Source of the DNA: CAZWZG01 sp964638245
GTDB lineage: Bacteria > Pseudomonadota > Alphaproteobacteria > Rhodobacterales > Rhodobacteraceae
DNA length: 8,496 bases
NCBI GenBank assembly: GCA_964638245.1
Contig: CAZWZG010000136.1
Span: 1 to 8,496, forward strand
Direction: 5' to 3'
The position numbers were made by a program, and so were the translations under genes. This document shows, in pieces, positions 6,126 to 8,496 of this stretch. The notes beneath the pieces were generated by a model. That model worked only from the letters and a program-made list of their open reading frames with translations. It ran no database searches and was not told the DNA's origin. Each line of letters opens with the position of its first letter. The stretch's first letter is position 1.

Positions 6126-6869
6126 GTGCCACAAGCCCAAGATCGGCGCGTTTACCGGATCAGCGGAGCTGACCATGTCGGGTTTCTGCAAAACCTTGTG
6201 ACCAACAACGTCACGGCCAAGGATACCGGGTTGGTCTACACAGCGCTTCTGACGCCACAGGGCAAGTATCTGGCGGATTTCTTTCTGGTGCCAGACGGCG
6301 ACGGACGTCTTTTGGATGTCTCGACGACACTGGCAGATGATTTGATCCGACGCTTGACGATGTACCGCTTGCGCTCTGACGTAACCATTGAAGAGACCGA
6401 AATGCACGTCTATCGAGGGTTGGGAATCGCTCCGGACGACGGCTTCGCCGATCCGCGTCACGAATTGATGGGCTGGCGCGCCTACCGCGACACGCCGCAA
6501 GACGCGTCCGACATTGATTGGGATGCCGCTCGTGTAGAGGCCTGTGTCCCCGAAACCGGCGTCGAACTGATCCCCAATGAGACTTACCCCCTCGAAGCAG
6601 GGTTCGAGCGTTTGTCGGGCGTCGATTTCCGCAAAGGCTGCTACGTCGGCCAAGAAGTGACGGCGCGCATGAAGCACAAGACCGAGTTGCGCAAAGGGTT
6701 CGCCACGGTCGCTGTCATCGGTGTCGCGCCCGTGGGGACGCAGATTGAACGCGACGGCAAAAGCGTTGGCACGCTTTTTACACAAGCTGGCGGCAAGGGC
6801 ATTGCCTATTTGCGGTTTGACCGTGCGGGTGCCGATATGAAAGCCGGAACCGCTGAAGTCTCGTTCTAG
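6126..6869 (+). CDS. ygfZ: Folate-binding YgfZ/GcvT-like protein (Fe-S cluster maintenance, tRNA modification)
   Basis: A 247-residue cytoplasmic protein related to the GcvT T-protein fold that binds tetrahydrofolate. In E. coli YgfZ supports Fe-S enzymes such as MiaB. Seen: an N-terminal VYRISGADHVGFLQNLVTNNV segment, with the FLQ.L.TN pattern of the family; the TPQGKYLADFFLV strand pair; and the diagnostic KGCYVGQE motif with conserved Cys172, followed by TARMKHKTELRKG. It is shorter than the E. coli protein (about 326 aa), as is common for alphaproteobacterial members, which have a reduced C-terminal barrel. The GTG start at 6126 is chosen from the AAGGGAG at 6112-6118. Its TAG stop overlaps the stop of convergent efp inside CTAG (6866-6869). 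Identity is strong; the exact physiological target in this organism is inferred from the family. Confidence 0.92.
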   Translation: MPQAQDRRVYRISGADHVGFLQNLVTNNVTAKDTGLVYTALLTPQGKYLADFFLVPDGDGRLLDVSTTLADDLIRRLTMYRLRSDVTIEETEMHVYRGLGIAPDDGFADPRHELMGWRAYRDTPQDASDIDWDAARVEACVPETGVELIPNETYPLEAGFERLSGVDFRKGCYVGQEVTARMKHKTELRKGFATVAVIGVAPVGTQIERDGKSVGTLFTQAGGKGIAYLRFDRAGADMKAGTAEVSF

Positions 6870-7429
6870 GCCCGCTCGGAATATTCCATGGTTTCGGTGT
6901 TGACGATGATGTTCTCGTCCTGTCCCACGAAGGGAGGCACCATGACTTTGACACCGTTGTCCAGAACAGCCGGTTTGAAGCTGTTGGCAGCGGTCTGACC
7001 TTTGACGACCGGTTCGGTCTCGACAATCTTGCAGGTCACTTTTTGCGGCAGCGTCGCGTTGAGCGCTTCTTCTTCGTAGAACTCGACCACGATCGTCATG
7101 CCGTCCTGCAAGAACGGTCGGCGGTCGCCCAGAATGTCCGCTGGAAGCTCGATCTGTTCGTAGGTTTCGGAATCCATAAACACCAGCATTCCGTCACTTT
7201 CGTAGAGGAACTGCTGGTCCTTTTGCTCAAGACGCACCCGCTCGACCTTGTCGGCAGACCGGAAACGCTCGTTCAGTTTCGACCCGTTGCGCAGGTTTTT
7301 AAGCTCAACCTGAGCGAAAGCCCCGCCCTTTCCCGGCTTTACATGGTCGACCTTCACCGCCGCCCAAAGGCCGCCGTTATGCTCCAGCACGTTGCCAGGG
7401 CGAATTTCGTTTCCATTGATCTTAGGCAT
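6866..7429 (-). CDS. efp: Translation elongation factor P
   Basis: An EF-P of 187 residues (E. coli EF-P has 188) that binds between the P and E sites and relieves ribosome stalling at polyproline stretches. Seen: KOW-like N-terminal domain with NEIRPGNVLEHNG; the tip loop KPGKGGAF with Lys34 at the position beta-lysylated in E. coli; and two OB-fold domains ending with the signature VKGQTAANSFKPAVLDNGVK and VPPFV, then NTETMEYSERA. The PGKG loop suggests EpmA/EpmB-type modification rather than rhamnosylation of Arg, but the modifying genes are not in the window. ATG 7429 is chosen over an open upstream extension to 7468 because the protein aligns from MPKINGNEI, with AAGG at 7440-7437 at 7 nt spacing. 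The stop overlaps that of ygfZ. Confidence 0.97.
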   Translation of the reverse strand: MPKINGNEIRPGNVLEHNGGLWAAVKVDHVKPGKGGAFAQVELKNLRNGSKLNERFRSADKVERVRLEQKDQQFLYESDGMLVFMDSETYEQIELPADILGDRRPFLQDGMTIVVEFYEEEALNATLPQKVTCKIVETEPVVKGQTAANSFKPAVLDNGVKVMVPPFVGQDENIIVNTETMEYSERA

Positions 7430-7470
7430 GGTGCGACCTTGTTGAATATTGAAGAAAATTTGACGCAACC

Positions 7471-7497
7471 TATATATTTGCTCGGAACGCGTGGCAA
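7471..7497 (-). promoter_or_regulatory. Candidate promoter for efp
   Basis: On the minus strand TTGCCA (7497-7492) is followed by TATATA (7476-7471) after 15 nt; neighbouring registers within the AT-rich stretch give 16-17 nt. Transcription would begin near 7464, leaving a leader of about 35 nt before the ATG at 7429. Visual match only. Confidence 0.4.
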
Positions 7498-7535
7498 GCG
7501 ACGCGAAGGGGGCAATCTTTACGTTTCAGATATGA

Positions 7536-7563
7536 TTGGTGTGCATAGCACCCTTGCTAAAAT
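7536..7563 (+). promoter_or_regulatory. Candidate promoter for the 107-aa conserved protein, with a dyad in its spacer
   Basis: TTGGTG (7536-7541) is followed after 16 nt by TAAAAT (7558-7563), a five-of-six match to the -10 consensus. The spacer contains GTGC-ATA-GCAC (7541-7551), a small perfect dyad that could bind a regulator. The leader to ATG 7646 would be about 75 nt and is purine-rich near its end. Confidence 0.35.
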
Positions 7564-7645
7564 GACATACCACCTGAGCGGTGAATCCCTTCATAAAGGC
7601 CCTCACGCCGCGAAAAACGTAAGACAAAGAAAACAAGGACGCGAT

Positions 7646-7969
7646 ATGACTCAATACGTCGATGGCACTGCATTCAACAACGAGCAAGGTAACCGGGCAC
7701 GCAAGCTATTTGCGGCTGTGGTGCTGGCTGCGTTGGACGATGCCATTGCCGATGACAAGAAGTATGGCAACGGTCCGGAACAAATCGCACGTTGGGCACG
7801 CTCTCGCGATGGGCGCGAAGTGTTGACCTGTGCTGGTATCGATCCCAACGAGCGGGTCGTGTCGGGCCTTATGGAATTTGTATCGAAGGGTGTGCGCACC
7901 TCGGTCGCGCTGTCGCGCGAAGAGAGCGAGCGTCGCCAAGCTGCCGAGCAGGCACGCGAAGCCGCGTAA
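7646..7969 (+). CDS. Conserved Rhodobacterales-type protein of unknown function (possibly DUF6280), 107 aa
   Basis: A soluble protein of 107 residues. It has no signal peptide or membrane helix. The N-terminus MTQYVDGTAFNNEQGN leads into helices (RKLFAAVVLAALDDAIAD), a basic stretch PEQIARWARSRDGREVL, a CAGIDPNERVV segment, and an Arg/Glu-rich C-terminal helix (SREESERRQAAEQAREAA). The pattern ARWARSRDGREVLTCAGIDP is one I associate from memory with a highly conserved Rhodobacterales family, possibly DUF6280; I could not check this. The helix-turn-helix-like spacing and basic residues would allow nucleic-acid binding, but this is inference. ATG 7646 has AAGGA (7635-7639) at 6 nt. The frame stays open upstream to about 7043 across antisense efp sequence, which I regard as accidental. 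The gene is monocistronic: own upstream region and a strong terminator at 7992-8021. Confidence 0.85.
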   Translation: MTQYVDGTAFNNEQGNRARKLFAAVVLAALDDAIADDKKYGNGPEQIARWARSRDGREVLTCAGIDPNERVVSGLMEFVSKGVRTSVALSREESERRQAAEQAREAA

Positions 7970-7991
7970 GCGACACCTCGATACCAGTTTG

Positions 7992-8021
7992 AAAAGCGCG
8001 TCCCGTTCGGGGCGCGTTTTT
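7992..8021 (+). terminator. Rho-independent terminator after the 107-aa gene
   Basis: The stem CGCGTCCC (7997-8004) pairs with GGGGCGCG (8009-8016) with one G-T wobble around a GTTC loop. It is flanked by AAAA on the left and TTTTT (8017-8021) on the right. It begins 23 nt after the stop. The mirrored AAAA tract gives a short U-run on the other strand too, so it may also act on transcripts of the convergent gene that ends at 8026. Confidence 0.85.
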
Positions 8022-8025
8022 CGTT

Positions 8026-8496
8026 TCAGAAGATGAATCGCCAGAACCCCGAAGACATCAACTCCAGCGCAAGCAACGCAAGAACGAAGGTGCGGAATGC
8101 CCAGCTTGTGTGTCGCACCCAAAGCACGACGGAGGCCACGATAGATAGCCCGGCTTCAAGCGGGCCGATGATGTTCGCCCCGGCGCGGGTGTCCCAATAG
8201 CTCCACGGGCTTTCGAACTTCCAGTCGGTGACCGGCCAGAAGTGCATTCTTGCGTCTTCTCCATGGAACGGAAAATCGAGCGCTAGGTGGAGAAGCGCCG
8301 CGCCGGAAAATGCAATCCATGCCAAGCGCTTGGCCCAGATCGCCCACGCCAGTAGCGCCCCGAACAGTACAAAGGAGTTGTCGATCGCGAACACCTGTTG
8401 CCAGGTGTCACTGAAGTAGAGCTCGTTGAAGACTCGCTACGGGGAGATCTCGAGAATGAACATCGAGACACCGGCCATGAGGTACAGCGATAGGTC
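8026..8496 (-). pseudogene. Membrane protein with LHxxxD motif, interrupted by an in-frame TAG (5' end outside window)
   Basis: The minus-strand frame encodes a convincing membrane protein on both sides of one stop codon. Upstream of it, from the window edge: DLSLYLMAGVSMFILEISP. Then TAG at 8437-8439. Downstream: RVFNELYFSDTWQ and FAIDNSFVLFGALL, then LLHLALDFPFHGEDARMHFWP, two more hydrophobic helices, and the end SGFWRFIF. The LHxxxD...H...HFW pattern recalls the YdjM/DUF457-like group of putative membrane metal-dependent hydrolases; in alphaproteobacteria such proteins are sometimes mislabelled cobalamin biosynthesis CobQ (from memory). The reading frame is unchanged across the stop, so a single substitution, for example from CAG or GAG, would explain it. 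A GTG at 8394 could start a 122-residue remnant, but no ribosome site precedes it. A base-call error, a true nonsense mutation or stop readthrough are all possible. Confidence 0.7.

Noticed and set aside
6039..6785. 248-codon minus-strand frame opposite ygfZ
   Set aside because: No domain or ribosome site; the plus strand carries the diagnostic KGCYVGQE motif. Antisense shadow.
7043..7645. Upstream extension of the 107-aa protein into a 308-aa product
   Set aside because: The extra 201 residues are antisense to efp and its promoter region, with no family-like character. The AAGGA site before ATG 7646 and the natural N-terminus MTQYVDGT fit the short form.

Overview
The window looks like ordinary chromosome from an alphaproteobacterium, most likely of the Rhodobacteraceae/Roseobacter group. 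I infer this from gene content: a 107-residue conserved protein that I associate with Rhodobacterales, an MsbA-like exporter translationally coupled to a CX5R phosphatase, and a YgfZ/EF-P neighbourhood. It also fits the moderately high G+C, third-position GC bias and very tight gene packing. I see no tRNA or rRNA gene, CRISPR array, insertion sequence, phage gene or attachment site. There is no stretch over 300 bases without a gene.

Layout, left to right. Positions 1-1086 hold the C-terminal part of valyl-tRNA synthetase (+), cut by the window edge exactly at the KMSKS loop. It is followed by a 12-bp inverted repeat and two tiny one-helix membrane proteins (+, 1194-1379 and 1461-1628) of unknown function. 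The second ends in a tail-to-tail stop overlap with a class V aminotransferase (-, 1625-2818). A divergent gap then leads into a two-gene unit (+): a cysteine phosphatase (2942-3640) overlapping by 8 nt a full-length ABC half-transporter that uses a TTG start (3633-5369). Seven bases later comes a convergent TIGR04283-type glycosyltransferase (-, 5377-6063). A 62-bp divergent gap separates it from the folate-binding YgfZ/GcvT-like protein (+, 6126-6869), whose stop overlaps the stop of efp (-, 6866-7429). A 216-bp divergent region precedes the conserved 107-aa protein (+, 7646-7969), which ends at a good rho-independent terminator. The last gene (-, 8026 to the window edge) is a membrane protein with an LHxxxD motif whose frame is interrupted by one TAG codon.

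The genes do not form one pathway. valS, efp and ygfZ are housekeeping genes (aminoacylation, polyproline translation, Fe-S/tRNA modification support). The phosphatase and ABC exporter form the one clearly coupled functional unit, probably acting at the envelope. I did not find a convincing new multi-gene system. The points most worth following are the in-frame stop at 8437-8439, the two small membrane ORFs, the phosphatase-exporter coupling, and the uncharacterised 107-aa protein.
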